NCBI RefSeq assembly: GCF_009696445.1 | Contig: NZ_VULZ01000001.1 | Span: 62,001 to 126,000, forward strand | DNA from: Porcincola intestinalis | Lineage (GTDB): Bacteria > Bacillota > Clostridia > Lachnospirales > Lachnospiraceae | DNA: 64,000 nucleotides | Direction: 5' to 3' | Shown: positions 11,998 through 20,204 of the stretch, piece after piece | How the letters are laid out: each line of letters begins with the position of its first letter | How positions within the stretch are numbered: the first letter of the stretch is position 1 | Made by a program: the position numbers and the translations under genes | Notes under the pieces: generated by a model | What the model saw: only the letters and a program-made list of their open reading frames with translations | The model's database searches: none | Told to the model about the DNA's origin: nothing

Positions 11998-13308
11998 TCA
12001 GGCTGTCGCTCCAAGCTTTTTTCTTTTTTTACGGCTCCGGGGTTCCTCAACGAGATCCAGCGGTTCATCCGTGAATGTGATCTCCGGCTTCTCTTTTCCG
12101 TCAATGACATCTTTTGTGACATGGCAGACTGCTGCCCGGTCTTCACTCGGCAGGTCAAACATGACATCATTCATCGACTTTTCGATCACGCTCCGAAGGC
12201 CGCGGGCGCCGATCTTCCGCTTAATGGTCAGATCCGCAATTTCCTCGACTGCCTCCTCGTCAAAGGTAAGCTTCACCTTGTCCAGGGCAAACAGTTTCTT
12301 ATACTGTTTGATAATCGCGTTCTTCGGTTCTGTCAGGATCCGGATCATCGCGCTTCTGTCCAGCTCGTCAAGCGAAACGACAACCGGCACTCGGCCGATA
12401 AATTCCGGGATCAGGCCGAACTTGATGAGATCCTCAGGCTGAACCTGCTTCAGAACATCGCCGATGTTCCGCTCCTCCTTTGTCCGGATATCCGCCTTGA
12501 ATCCCATGCTTCTGGTATCCATCCGGCTCTCAATGATCTTGTCCAGTCCTTCGAACGCGCCTCCGCAGATAAACAGGATGTTGGTCGTGTCAATCTGGAT
12601 CAGCTCCTGCTGCGGGTGCTTTCTCCCGCCCTGCGGCGGAACCGATGCCACAGTTCCCTCCAGGATCTTCAGCAGCGCCTGCTGGACCCCTTCGCCGGAC
12701 ACATCCCTGGTGATCGAGACATTCTCACTCTTGCGGGAGATCTTGTCAATCTCATCCACGTATATGATGCCCTTCTGGGCGCGCTCGATATCATAATCCG
12801 CAGCCTGAATCAGCTTCAGAAGAATGTTCTCGACATCCTCGCCGACATAGCCGGCTTCCGTCAGCGATGTCGCGTCCGCAATCGCAAACGGAACATTCAG
12901 CATCTTTGCGAGCGTCTGTGCCAGGTACGTCTTTCCGGACCCGGTCGGTCCCAGCATCAGGATATTGCTCTTCTGAAGCTCCACCTCATCATCGTTCGCC
13001 CGCTCATTTGAAAGAATCCGCTTGTAATGATTGTATACGGCGACCGAAAGTGTCTTCTTTGCCTCATCCTGTCCGATGACATACTGGTCAAGAAATGCCT
13101 TGATCTCCCTGGGCTTCATCAGATGGATATCACTTTCCATCTGAAGCTCCTCTTCTTCCCCCAGCTCTTCCTCGACAATCTCCGAGCACACGTTGATGCA
13201 TTCGTCGCAGATGTACACGTCCCCCGGCCCTGCAATCAGCTTTCGGACCTGATCCTCCGACTTGCCGCAGAAGGAGCACCGAATTTTCTCATATCCTTTA
13301 TTCGCCAT
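11998..13308 (-). CDS. clpX: ClpX ATPase subunit of ClpXP protease
   Basis: AAA+ unfoldase that feeds tagged proteins to ClpP. 436 residues. The N-terminal zinc domain has C11, C14, C34 and C37. Walker A is GPTGSGKT (120-127), Walker B is in YVDEIDKI, and the sensor and box regions (RRVGARGLRS-like KIGARGLRS) are present. The IGF-type ClpP-binding loop lies in the segment around [10 protein letters not shown]. It begins 2 bases after the clpP stop, so the two are translationally linked. The C-terminus is Lys/Arg-rich. Confidence 0.97.
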   Translation of the reverse strand: MANKGYEKIRCSFCGKSEDQVRKLIAGPGDVYICDECINVCSEIVEEELGEEEELQMESDIHLMKPREIKAFLDQYVIGQDEAKKTLSVAVYNHYKRILSNERANDDEVELQKSNILMLGPTGSGKTYLAQTLAKMLNVPFAIADATSLTEAGYVGEDVENILLKLIQAADYDIERAQKGIIYVDEIDKISRKSENVSITRDVSGEGVQQALLKILEGTVASVPPQGGRKHPQQELIQIDTTNILFICGGAFEGLDKIIESRMDTRSMGFKADIRTKEERNIGDVLKQVQPEDLIKFGLIPEFIGRVPVVVSLDELDRSAMIRILTEPKNAIIKQYKKLFALDKVKLTFDEEAVEEIADLTIKRKIGARGLRSVIEKSMNDVMFDLPSEDRAAVCHVTKDVIDGKEKPEITFTDEPLDLVEEPRSRKKRKKLGATA

Positions 13309-13310
13309 TC

Positions 13311-13892
13311 TTACCTCGATGTTACAACCTCGTCAATCAGTCCGTACGTCTTCGCTTCCTCGGCCGTCATCCAGTGATCGCGCTCTGTGTCACGTTCAAT
13401 CACCTCAAGCGGCTGTCCGGAATTCTGGGAAAGAAGCCGGTTCAGTCTCTCCCGTGTCTTGATGATCTCATCGGCGGCAATCTTCATGTCAGATGCCTGC
13501 CCCTGCGTCCCGCCGGACGGCTGGTGGATCAGAATCTCTGAATTCGGAAGCGCAAATCTCTTGCCCTTCGCTCCGCCCGCAAGCAGAAATGAACCCATAC
13601 TTGCCGCAAGTCCGACGCAGATCGTTGATACGTCACACTTCACATACTGCATGGTATCATAGATCGCCATGCCTGCCGTGACAGAGCCTCCCGGACTGTT
13701 GATATACAGATGGATGTCCTTGTTCGGATCCTCCGACTCCAGAAACAGCAGCTCCGCAACAATCACGTCCGCAATGGAATCCGTGACTTCTTCCCCAAGG
13801 AAAATGATCCGGTCCTCCAGCAGCCTGGAGAAGATATCATACGATCTCTCCCCTCTGGACGTCTGTTCTATGACATAAGGTATCAGGCTCAT
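13311..13892 (-). CDS. clpP: ClpP protease subunit
   Basis: Serine protease forming the tetradecameric chamber used by ClpX. 193 residues. The catalytic triad is Ser98 (AASMG), His123 (IHQPSGG) and Asp172 (TERDHW), matching the family spacing. The start at 13892 is fixed by AAGGAGGA 6 bases upstream; a longer upstream reading frame runs through the terminator hairpin and is not used. It is directly followed by clpX. Confidence 0.97.
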   Translation of the reverse strand: MSLIPYVIEQTSRGERSYDIFSRLLEDRIIFLGEEVTDSIADVIVAELLFLESEDPNKDIHLYINSPGGSVTAGMAIYDTMQYVKCDVSTICVGLAASMGSFLLAGGAKGKRFALPNSEILIHQPSGGTQGQASDMKIAADEIIKTRERLNRLLSQNSGQPLEVIERDTERDHWMTAEEAKTYGLIDEVVTSR

Positions 13893-13913
13893 GCGAATCC
13901 TCCTTAAACGAAA

Positions 13914-13971
13914 AGTCCCCGGTGGAAACGGTACGGACGAATTCGCCCGTCCGAATCCGCATATGGGGACT
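13914..13971 (-). terminator. Hairpin between tig and clpP (terminator or attenuator)
   Basis: Outer arms AGTCCCC/GGGGACT enclose an inner GGACGG..CGTCC stem, with TTTTCGTTT following on the minus strand. It overlies the tig-clpP junction, so it may partly terminate tig transcripts and set the tig to clpPX ratio. Confidence 0.6.
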
Positions 13972-14009
13972 CTCACAATCAGTATCCTGCCTGTTCCGCT
14001 GAGAACGGC

Positions 14010-15353
14010 TTATACATCCGCAGGCTGCTCCTGCGGAATATCCTTCTTCTCTTCCTCTGCCGGCTTTTCAACCTCCACCGCATTGTCTGCGATGAACTCT
14101 GCCGCCATCTGGGTTGCGATCTCATCCTTCATCGTCTTGACGGACTCCTCACCCATCAGAGAAGTAAGCTTATCCTTCTCCATATTGTATGCCTTCGCAA
14201 GCTTGTCGATCTCCTCATCGAACCGCTCGTCGCTGCATTCAATCTTCTCAGCCTTCTGAACTGCCTCCAGCACCAGACTGTTCTGGATTCTCTTCAGCGC
14301 CTCCGGCTTCATCTGGTCCATCATCTTCTTGCGGTCCATGCCGGTAAACTGCATGTACTGATCGATGCTCAGCCCCTGCTGGCCGATCCGCTGGCTGAAC
14401 TCATCGAGCATCCGGGTTGCCTGCTCCTCAACCATCGCTTCCGGAATATCCATCTCCGCATTATTCACAGCCTCGGCAAGCGCCTCGTTCTGCTTCTTCG
14501 CCTTGGCCTCATTCTCCTTGCGCTCACGGATCTTCTGAGCGACATCCTTCTTGTACTCCTCAAGCGTATCAAACTCAGAGACGTCCTGGGCAAAGTCATC
14601 ATCAAGTGCCGGAAGCTCCTTGACCTGGATGCTGTTTACCTTGCACTTGAAGACAGCTGCCTTCCCCTTCAGGTTCTCCGCCTGATAATCCTCCGGGAAG
14701 GTAACATTCACATCGAACTTCTCGCCGATATTCTTCCCGACAATCTGATCCTCAAATCCCGGAATGAAGGAACCGGAGCCGACTACCAGCTCATAGTTTT
14801 CTGCCTTGCCGCCGTCAAACGGAACTCCGTCAATGCTTCCGTCAAAATCAAGCTTGATGTGGTCATCCTTCTGAACCGGACGGTCATCCACATCGACCAT
14901 GCGGGCATTCCGCTCTCTTTCCTTGTCAAGTTCCTTCTGGATCTCCTCGTCAGAGACAGAGATTTCAGTCTTTGCGACCTCCACACCCTTATACTGGCCG
15001 AGCGTGACAGCAGGCTTCAGAGCAACCTCCGCAGTATAGATGAACGGCTTTCCTTCCTCGATCTGAGTGATGTCGATCTTCGGGCGGGAAACAACCGTCT
15101 CACCGCTCTCCTCGACAGCCTTGTCATAGGTTCTCTGAAGAACCAGGTTCGCAGCATCCTCAAAGAAGACGCCCTTTCCGTACATCTGCTCAATCATCTT
15201 TCTCGGTGCTTTTCCTCTGCGGAAACCCGGGATATTGATTCTCTTCCTGTCCTTCTTCCACGCATCGTTGAGGGCCTGTGTCAGCTCCTGTGCGCTGGCT
15301 GTGACAGTCAGAACCGCCATATTATGCTCTTTCTTCTCTACCGTAACGCTCAT
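14010..15353 (-). CDS. tig: Trigger factor
   Basis: Ribosome-associated chaperone with peptidyl-prolyl isomerase activity. 447 residues, slightly longer than average. The N-terminal ribosome-binding domain has the GFRRGKAP signature (about residues 43-50), followed by an FKBP-like domain (about 155-245, with DGVPFDGG and FIPGFEDQ) and the helical C-terminal chaperone domain ending in an acidic Glu/Pro tail. AAGGAG lies 9 bases before the ATG. First gene of the tig-clpP-clpX cluster. Confidence 0.97.
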   Translation of the reverse strand: MSVTVEKKEHNMAVLTVTASAQELTQALNDAWKKDRKRINIPGFRRGKAPRKMIEQMYGKGVFFEDAANLVLQRTYDKAVEESGETVVSRPKIDITQIEEGKPFIYTAEVALKPAVTLGQYKGVEVAKTEISVSDEEIQKELDKERERNARMVDVDDRPVQKDDHIKLDFDGSIDGVPFDGGKAENYELVVGSGSFIPGFEDQIVGKNIGEKFDVNVTFPEDYQAENLKGKAAVFKCKVNSIQVKELPALDDDFAQDVSEFDTLEEYKKDVAQKIRERKENEAKAKKQNEALAEAVNNAEMDIPEAMVEEQATRMLDEFSQRIGQQGLSIDQYMQFTGMDRKKMMDQMKPEALKRIQNSLVLEAVQKAEKIECSDERFDEEIDKLAKAYNMEKDKLTSLMGEESVKTMKDEIATQMAAEFIADNAVEVEKPAEEEKKDIPQEQPADV

Positions 15354-15406
15354 TGCAGCTTTACTCCTTCTGATTCGAATCGTTTTTTATAAACAGCCGT
15401 TGTGGT

Positions 15407-15415
15407 ATTATATCA
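15407..15415 (-). promoter_or_regulatory. Extended -10 promoter element for tig
   Basis: TGATATAAT on the minus strand, a consensus -10 hexamer with the TGn extension, about 54 bases before the tig start. No good -35 hexamer is visible at 17 bp, which fits an extended -10 promoter. Confidence 0.55.
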
Positions 15416-15444
15416 CACAGATTTTAAGTATACTACCGATTTTT

Positions 15445-16008
15445 TCAGCTGTCCACTCTATCGCAAAATACAATACTCTGCGCGACACGGGCCGAATTCC
15501 CGCGGTCTGTCAGGCGCTCAATAATTTTCAAGGAAAATGGAATGGCCGTACCGGCTCCGCGGCTGGTGATGAAGCTGCCGGACTCCACAACCTCGTCTGT
15601 CGAAAGATCTGCCCCGGTCAGGCCGCTCTCACATCCCGGATAACAGGTCGCCTTCTGTCCCTTCAGCAGTCCGAGACCGCCGAGGACAGTCGGACCGGCG
15701 CAGATCGCGCAGACCAGCTTTCCTTTTTTAGCCGCTTCCTTCAGTGCTTCTGCAAGTCCCTGGTGCTCGCTGAGGTACGTGACACCCGGCATCCCGCCCG
15801 GAAGAACCAGTGCGTCCGCTTCATCAATTCTGCATGTCTCGAAAAGACAGTCCGCTTCCACCGGGATCCGGCTTCTGCCGGTCACCGTCCTGCGTCCCAT
15901 AATGGAAACCGTTGTCACCTCCAGCCCGCCTCTGCGCAGAAGATCAGCCGGGGTAAGCCCCTCGATTTCCTCAAAGCCATCCGCCAGAAAGATCAGTACC
16001 TTTTTCAT
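15445..16008 (-). CDS. DJ-1/PfpI family protein
   Basis: 187-residue cytoplasmic protein of the DJ-1/ThiJ superfamily. The nucleophile elbow is AICAGP with Cys103, and the partner acid is Glu16 in the FEEIEGLTP segment, the arrangement of YajL/DJ-1-type members. Proposed roles in the family are glyoxalase/deglycase or oxidative-stress chaperone activity; the exact substrate is not predictable here. AGGAGGGG precedes the ATG. It is followed by tig on the same strand, but tig appears to have its own promoter. Confidence 0.85.
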   Translation of the reverse strand: MKKVLIFLADGFEEIEGLTPADLLRRGGLEVTTVSIMGRRTVTGRSRIPVEADCLFETCRIDEADALVLPGGMPGVTYLSEHQGLAEALKEAAKKGKLVCAICAGPTVLGGLGLLKGQKATCYPGCESGLTGADLSTDEVVESGSFITSRGAGTAIPFSLKIIERLTDRGNSARVAQSIVFCDRVDS

Positions 16009-16151
16009 TGTGCCCCTCCTGTCTTAAATTATTTGCTTTTTGTATTTTTTATAGAATTTTGACTAAATTAGGTTAAATAAGTAGTGAAATCTCTGCTATT
16101 CCGTTTATAATAATATCATCTTCGCTGATCAAAATCGAAGGAGGGAGTAAC

Positions 16152-16385
16152 ATGAAGAATGAAAGGCTCAGTCAATTCAAACAGCTTGGACTTACAATCG
16201 CATACTACAGGAAATTAAAAGGGTATACCCAGCAGGAGCTCGCAGAAGCTTCCGGTCTCAGCCGAACGCATATCAGCAACCTGGAAGCCCCGAATATGCC
16301 CACATCCATTTCTCTTGAGAAGCTTTTTGACATCGCCGACGCGCTTGATGTCCCTGTAAAGGTTTTCTTTGACTTCAGAGCCTGA
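16152..16385 (+). CDS. Small XRE-family helix-turn-helix regulator
   Basis: 77 residues made almost wholly of one Cro/CI-type HTH: GYTQQELAEASGLSRTHISNLE spans the two recognition helices, followed by the usual helix with LEKLFDIADALDVP. No second domain. GGAGGGAG precedes the ATG. The upstream region (16021-16141), shared with the divergent DJ-1 gene, is strikingly AT-rich and contains TTGACT and TTTATAAT elements, so one or both promoters lie there. The closest roles in the family are single-gene autoregulators or phage/toxin-antitoxin-type repressors; no partner gene is next to it. Confidence 0.85.
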   Translation: MKNERLSQFKQLGLTIAYYRKLKGYTQQELAEASGLSRTHISNLEAPNMPTSISLEKLFDIADALDVPVKVFFDFRA

Positions 16386-16413
16386 AGTTATATAACTGCA
16401 TCCATTCTTCCTT

Positions 16414-16455
16414 AAAGCCAGCCTTTCCGACATCTCTGTCGGAGTCGCTGGCTTT
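16414..16455 (+). terminator. Terminator after the XRE gene
   Basis: AAAGCCAGC pairs with GCTGGCTTT, with an inner TCCGAC/GTCGGA stem, and a run of seven T about 10 bases later. It may serve both the XRE gene and the converging NlpC/P60 gene. Confidence 0.7.
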
Positions 16456-16513
16456 CCGCATGTCTGTTTTTTTCTCTCCGGCAGGCAGAAAGCCGTCAGC
16501 CGGTTCTTTCTGT

Positions 16514-17824
16514 TCAGGCTGGCCCTAAAAGAAGACTCAGCACCTGGCTTGCGTTCATTCCCTCAAGGCCGTCCGGATCAGATAAAACACTTCGATTCCC
16601 GTTCAATGTCCAGCGCATTCTGGAATAATCGGTCAGATAGCTCGTTCCTCTGCTGCTGTCCGGAAACTTTCTGTACCAGCGCGGAAAATACTTTTTCATA
16701 TATCTGGCAGCCAGCTTTACCGCCTGGCTGTTCTTTTTCCCTCGTCTTGTCACAGTTCCTGTGATCATGACTCCCTTCGGACTCGAATGCACAAGAACAA
16801 CACTTCCGTCGCTGCACTGTCCCAGAACAATATAGACATGTCCTCCCCGCAGGCTCATGATATCCCCCGGTCTGAAATCGCTGTAGCTTCCCGCGGGCGA
16901 ATAGTTTCCCCAGCCCCAGCCGGCAAATGTCCTTGCCATATTCTGCGCCAGCATGACATAGTCTCCATGTCCGCTGACAGAATTGAACGTATTGTAGAGC
17001 ACCCACCCTACATAGCCTGAGCAGTCAAGACCCAGGTGAGACAAGTATCGGAAATTCTTGTAGTTATATGACCTGGGAGATTTTCTGAAAAACTGCTCCC
17101 ATCTCGGAGATACCCCGATTGTGGTCGCCTCAATACTGCCTTTGTGCGATTTCTTTTCGGCGCCGGATTCCCAGCCGCCTCCCCAGATGTACATCGTCTT
17201 TCCGACCGGAAGCAGCGCTGTGGTCAGAAAACTGCGGAGCGTCGCCTTTTGAATCTGGTATCCTCTGTTGTCGTAGAAGGCTCCGCTTTCATCAAACTGA
17301 AGATTCAGGGCTGTATTCCGTGCAGTTACCAGATCTTCCGGCGGTTCACTCATTGGTGCCGTATTCGGAACCCCGCGCACAACGATGACCGTGGAGCTCC
17401 TCGCTCCGTGGTCCGCCGGATCAAAAAAATATGTTTTCTTTCCGATTTTGATATAGCCGAATCGCTGAACACCATTCTTCCGGAAGAAATAATATTTTCG
17501 CCCAAGCCTGACCAGCCCCGTTACACGGAATCCCCCTTTATCCAGATAATAGGTCCGGTTTCCTTCCTTCAGCCACCCCCTCTGCGGTCTGCCGTCCGAG
17601 GAGACAAAACGGTATCTTTTTCTGACCCTCCTCCATCTGCCACGCACAGGAAGCGGTTCTCTTTTCAGCGTCCGCTGAATTGTGCCCTGAATTTCCCCAT
17701 TTTCAGCATATGCTGCAGCCGGGCACATGCATATACATAAAAACACAAGAAGCAATGCCATCATTGCACTGCGCCATAATTTCCGCCCATGGCTGCCTGT
17801 TCTCATCTCTTTCCAAGTCTCCAT
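16514..17824 (-). CDS. Secreted NlpC/P60 cell-wall hydrolase with wall-binding repeats
   Basis: 436-residue exported peptidoglycan hydrolase. Signal peptide 1-40 ends in AYA. Residues about 68-138 are four short aromatic/Gly repeats (RYRFVSSDGRPQRGW, YYLDKGG, YYFFRKNG, YFFDPADHG) like choline-binding or GW-type wall anchors. The NlpC/P60 catalytic domain follows, with Cys268 (GLDCSGYVGW), His329 (GGHVYIVLG) and a third polar residue, probably His346. The family cleaves D-Glu to diamino acid bonds in stem peptides. The ATG at 17824 has AGAGGTGA about 12 bases upstream. A TTG at 17833 in the same frame sits closer to that box and cannot be excluded. Confidence 0.88.
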   Translation of the reverse strand: METWKEMRTGSHGRKLWRSAMMALLLVFLCICMCPAAAYAENGEIQGTIQRTLKREPLPVRGRWRRVRKRYRFVSSDGRPQRGWLKEGNRTYYLDKGGFRVTGLVRLGRKYYFFRKNGVQRFGYIKIGKKTYFFDPADHGARSSTVIVVRGVPNTAPMSEPPEDLVTARNTALNLQFDESGAFYDNRGYQIQKATLRSFLTTALLPVGKTMYIWGGGWESGAEKKSHKGSIEATTIGVSPRWEQFFRKSPRSYNYKNFRYLSHLGLDCSGYVGWVLYNTFNSVSGHGDYVMLAQNMARTFAGWGWGNYSPAGSYSDFRPGDIMSLRGGHVYIVLGQCSDGSVVLVHSSPKGVMITGTVTRRGKKNSQAVKLAARYMKKYFPRWYRKFPDSSRGTSYLTDYSRMRWTLNGNRSVLSDPDGLEGMNASQVLSLLLGPA

Positions 17825-17919
17825 TCTTTTCAAACTTCACCTCTCCCCTGGTTCCGTCCTGCCTCCGGTCATATTTCCGCCCTCAACCATCCGAAGTCAG
17901 CTGCAGATTCGATTCCTGA

Positions 17920-19299
17920 TCATCCGGCGAACTTCTGCACATACCCGCCGATCAGAATGGTCAGAATACCAAGCGGTAGAATATAGGTCATGTAGAACCG
18001 GAACCGTCTGCTGAACTTCGGTCCGTCCCCCGTATTGGCTTCCTTCAGGAATGCATCAAAGCCCCAGCCGCTTTTCCGCGTGCAGAACAGTACATAGATC
18101 AGCGAGCCGATCGGCAGAATATTGTTGGAAACCAGAAAATCCTCAAAGTCCAGGATCGTGGAACCTGCTCCCAGCGGCTGGACCGCCGAAAGAAGATTAT
18201 AGCCCAGCGCGCACGGAAGCGATAAGAGGATCAGAAGGATCCCGTTGACCAGAACCGATTTCTTCCGCTTCCAGCCAAATGCATCCATATTCATCGCAAT
18301 GATGTTTTCAAACACCGCGATCACCGTCGACAGGGAGGCAAACACCATAAACAGAAAGAACAAGGTTCCCCAGAAACGGCCGCCCCTCATCCGTGCAAAC
18401 ACCTTCGGCAGTGCAATGAAAATCAGGCCGGGGCCCTGGTCCATTTTCACATTGTAGGCAGAGCACCCCGGGAAGATAATCAGCCCGGCCATGATCGCGA
18501 CGAAGGTGTCAAGGACGATCACCATCGCCGACTCGCCCGGAAGCGATTTCTCCTTGCCGATATAGCTGCCGAAGATCGTGAGCGCGGCAATTCCCAGCGA
18601 CAGCGTAAAGAATGCCTGTCCCATTGCAGCAAAGATGACGTTGAAGATCTCCGTCCCTTTCCACTGGCTGAAATCCGGAACCAGATAAAACTTCAGTCCC
18701 TCGCCGGCTCCCGGCAGCGTAATGCTCCGGATCGCCAGAACCAGCATCAGGAAAAACAGAATCAGCATCATCGGCTTCGTGACCTTCTCCACGCCATTCT
18801 GCACGCCCTGCGCAACAATTAGAAGTCCGATCACTGTCACGGCAAGCATCCAGAGCACCATCTGCCTGGGATCTGCGAGCATGGAATTGAAGATCTGACC
18901 CGCTTCATCCTCTGCGAGTCCGGACAGCTGTCCCGAGGCCATCTTGAACATATAGTTCAGCATCCATCCGGCGACCGTCGTATAGTACATCATCAGCAGA
19001 TAGTTGCCGATAATCGCAAATATGGTATAAAACCGCCACCCGGATCTCCCGCCGCCTGGTGCCAGCGCCTGAAAGCACTTCCCCGCGCTTTTCTTCGCGG
19101 CTCTCCCTACGGCAAACTCCATGGTCATGACCGGCCAGCCCATCACGACGAGAAAAATCAGATACAGCAGTACAAAAGCCGCTCCGCCATACTGTCCCGT
19201 AATAAACGGGAATCGCCAGACATTGCCGATACCGATCGCACATCCTGCGCTGACCAGCAAAAAACCCAGCCTTGAACCAAAACGCTCCCTCTTCTCCAT
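17920..19299 (-). CDS. Sodium-dependent amino acid symporter, NSS (SNF) family
   Basis: 459-residue polytopic membrane protein of the LeuT/MhsT family, which imports an amino acid with Na+. The unwound TM1 signature is clear (GCAIGIGNVWRFPF, about residues 19-32), followed by about 11 further hydrophobic segments. Substrate cannot be assigned from the sequence; Trp/Tyr/Leu-type substrates are common in the family. AAGGTGGAG precedes the ATG. It stands alone between the NlpC/P60 gene and dCMP deaminase on the same strand. Confidence 0.92.
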   Translation of the reverse strand: MEKRERFGSRLGFLLVSAGCAIGIGNVWRFPFITGQYGGAAFVLLYLIFLVVMGWPVMTMEFAVGRAAKKSAGKCFQALAPGGGRSGWRFYTIFAIIGNYLLMMYYTTVAGWMLNYMFKMASGQLSGLAEDEAGQIFNSMLADPRQMVLWMLAVTVIGLLIVAQGVQNGVEKVTKPMMLILFFLMLVLAIRSITLPGAGEGLKFYLVPDFSQWKGTEIFNVIFAAMGQAFFTLSLGIAALTIFGSYIGKEKSLPGESAMVIVLDTFVAIMAGLIIFPGCSAYNVKMDQGPGLIFIALPKVFARMRGGRFWGTLFFLFMVFASLSTVIAVFENIIAMNMDAFGWKRKKSVLVNGILLILLSLPCALGYNLLSAVQPLGAGSTILDFEDFLVSNNILPIGSLIYVLFCTRKSGWGFDAFLKEANTGDGPKFSRRFRFYMTYILPLGILTILIGGYVQKFAG

Positions 19300-19319
19300 C
19301 CCTGTACTCCACCTTATTG

Positions 19320-19808
19320 TCAGTATCCGAATTCTCCAGTCAGAGACTCATCGTTGTCAATCCACTCCTGCACCGGAATGACACGGTAGTGCTCATCATC
19401 ATCCCGCACGACCACCTTCTCAATCCCCGCATTGATGATCAGACGCTTGCACATACTGCAGGAGCAGGAATTCCGCACGTATTCTCCGCTTCCTGCCTCC
19501 CGCCCCGACAGGTAGATGGTCGAACCGATCATCTTGTCCCGTTCTGAGGAAATGATTGCGTTTGCCTCCGCGTGGACGGAGCGGCAGAGCTCGTACCGCT
19601 GTCCCCTCTGCACTCCAAGCTTTTCCCGGATGCAGTACCCCAGGTCTGTGCAGTTTTTTCTTCCCCTCGGAGCACCATTGTATCCCGTTGAAATCACCTC
19701 ATCGTTCTTGACAATCACAGCTCCGTAGTGCCTTCTCAGACAGGTAGACCGCTTCGACACAACATCCGCCAGATCGAGGTAATAGTTTACTTTATCACGA
19801 CGTGCCAT
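19320..19808 (-). CDS. dCMP deaminase (ComEB-like)
   Basis: 162-residue zinc deaminase that turns dCMP into dUMP for dTMP synthesis. The zinc site is His79-Ala-Glu81 (HAEANA) with Cys117 and Cys120 (SCSCSMC). The typical N-terminal start MARRDKVNYYL and the NGAPRG motif are present. The start at 19808 is set by AAGGAGGAGG upstream. The long upstream open frame runs through an RNA-like region and is not coding. A TATAAT at 19858-19863 supplies its own promoter. Confidence 0.92.
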   Translation of the reverse strand: MARRDKVNYYLDLADVVSKRSTCLRRHYGAVIVKNDEVISTGYNGAPRGRKNCTDLGYCIREKLGVQRGQRYELCRSVHAEANAIISSERDKMIGSTIYLSGREAGSGEYVRNSCSCSMCKRLIINAGIEKVVVRDDDEHYRVIPVQEWIDNDESLTGEFGY

Positions 19809-19857
19809 CCAAACCTCCTCCTTTGCAAAATACATGTTCAGATAACATTTAGGTGAT

Positions 19858-19863
19858 ATTATA
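19858..19863 (-). promoter_or_regulatory. -10 hexamer for dCMP deaminase
   Basis: Perfect TATAAT on the minus strand, about 50 bases before the start codon and just downstream of the terminator at 19883-19915. No convincing -35 hexamer is seen. Confidence 0.5.
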
Positions 19864-19882
19864 GCATGGCCGGTCCCATTCG

Positions 19883-19915
19883 AAAAGCCACCGGCCCTTG
19901 GAATGCCGCCGGTGC
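19883..19915 (-). terminator. Terminator ending the structured leader/RNA region
   Basis: On the minus strand GCACCGGCGGC pairs with GCCGGTGGC around a short loop and is followed by TTTTCG. It closes a folded region at 19921-20026, in the configuration of a terminator behind a regulatory RNA or small RNA. Confidence 0.65.
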
Positions 19916-19920
19916 AAATA

Positions 19921-20026
19921 AGTGGATCGCTCCTGATGCAGCCCGCCCCTCGGGCGACGCAAGTCGGATGTTGTGCTGAAGCACATCCTTTAATCGGGCA
20001 AGTCAGATCCACTCTGTCAAGCCCGA
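19921..20026 (-). ncRNA. Unidentified structured RNA candidate
   Basis: On the minus strand AGTGGATC (20006-20013) pairs with GATCCACT (19921-19928), enclosing two strong hairpins: GGATGTGC..GCACAACATCC and GCCCG..CGGGC. An alternative 33-base inverted repeat at 19994-20026 (TCGGGC..GCCCGA arms plus CAGA/TCTG) would exclude the closing stem. A terminator follows at once. Two sets of mutually exclusive helices before a terminator is how riboswitches and attenuators look. I do not recognise the family, and a stand-alone small RNA or a MITE-like repeat is possible. Confidence 0.4.
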
Positions 20027-20086
20027 TTCAGTGACTCTGCCTTCATCCCGGGTTCCGCACCCAAATATGCGCAGTCGTCTTCACAT

Positions 20087-20132
20087 AAAAAGGCGGCCTG
20101 CATGCACATATGCGCATACAAACCGCCTTTTT
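20087..20132 (-). terminator. Terminator after oppA
   Basis: GGCGG..CCGCC arms with an inner GTATGC/GCATGC stem, bounded by AAAAA and TTTTT, so able to work in both directions. It ends the opp operon. Confidence 0.8.
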
Positions 20133-20204
20133 GTTCAGATGTATGAGAGGACCCCTCCTGCATCAGCAGGGCTTCATCCATCCGGATTCAGCACACAGCC
20201 CTGC

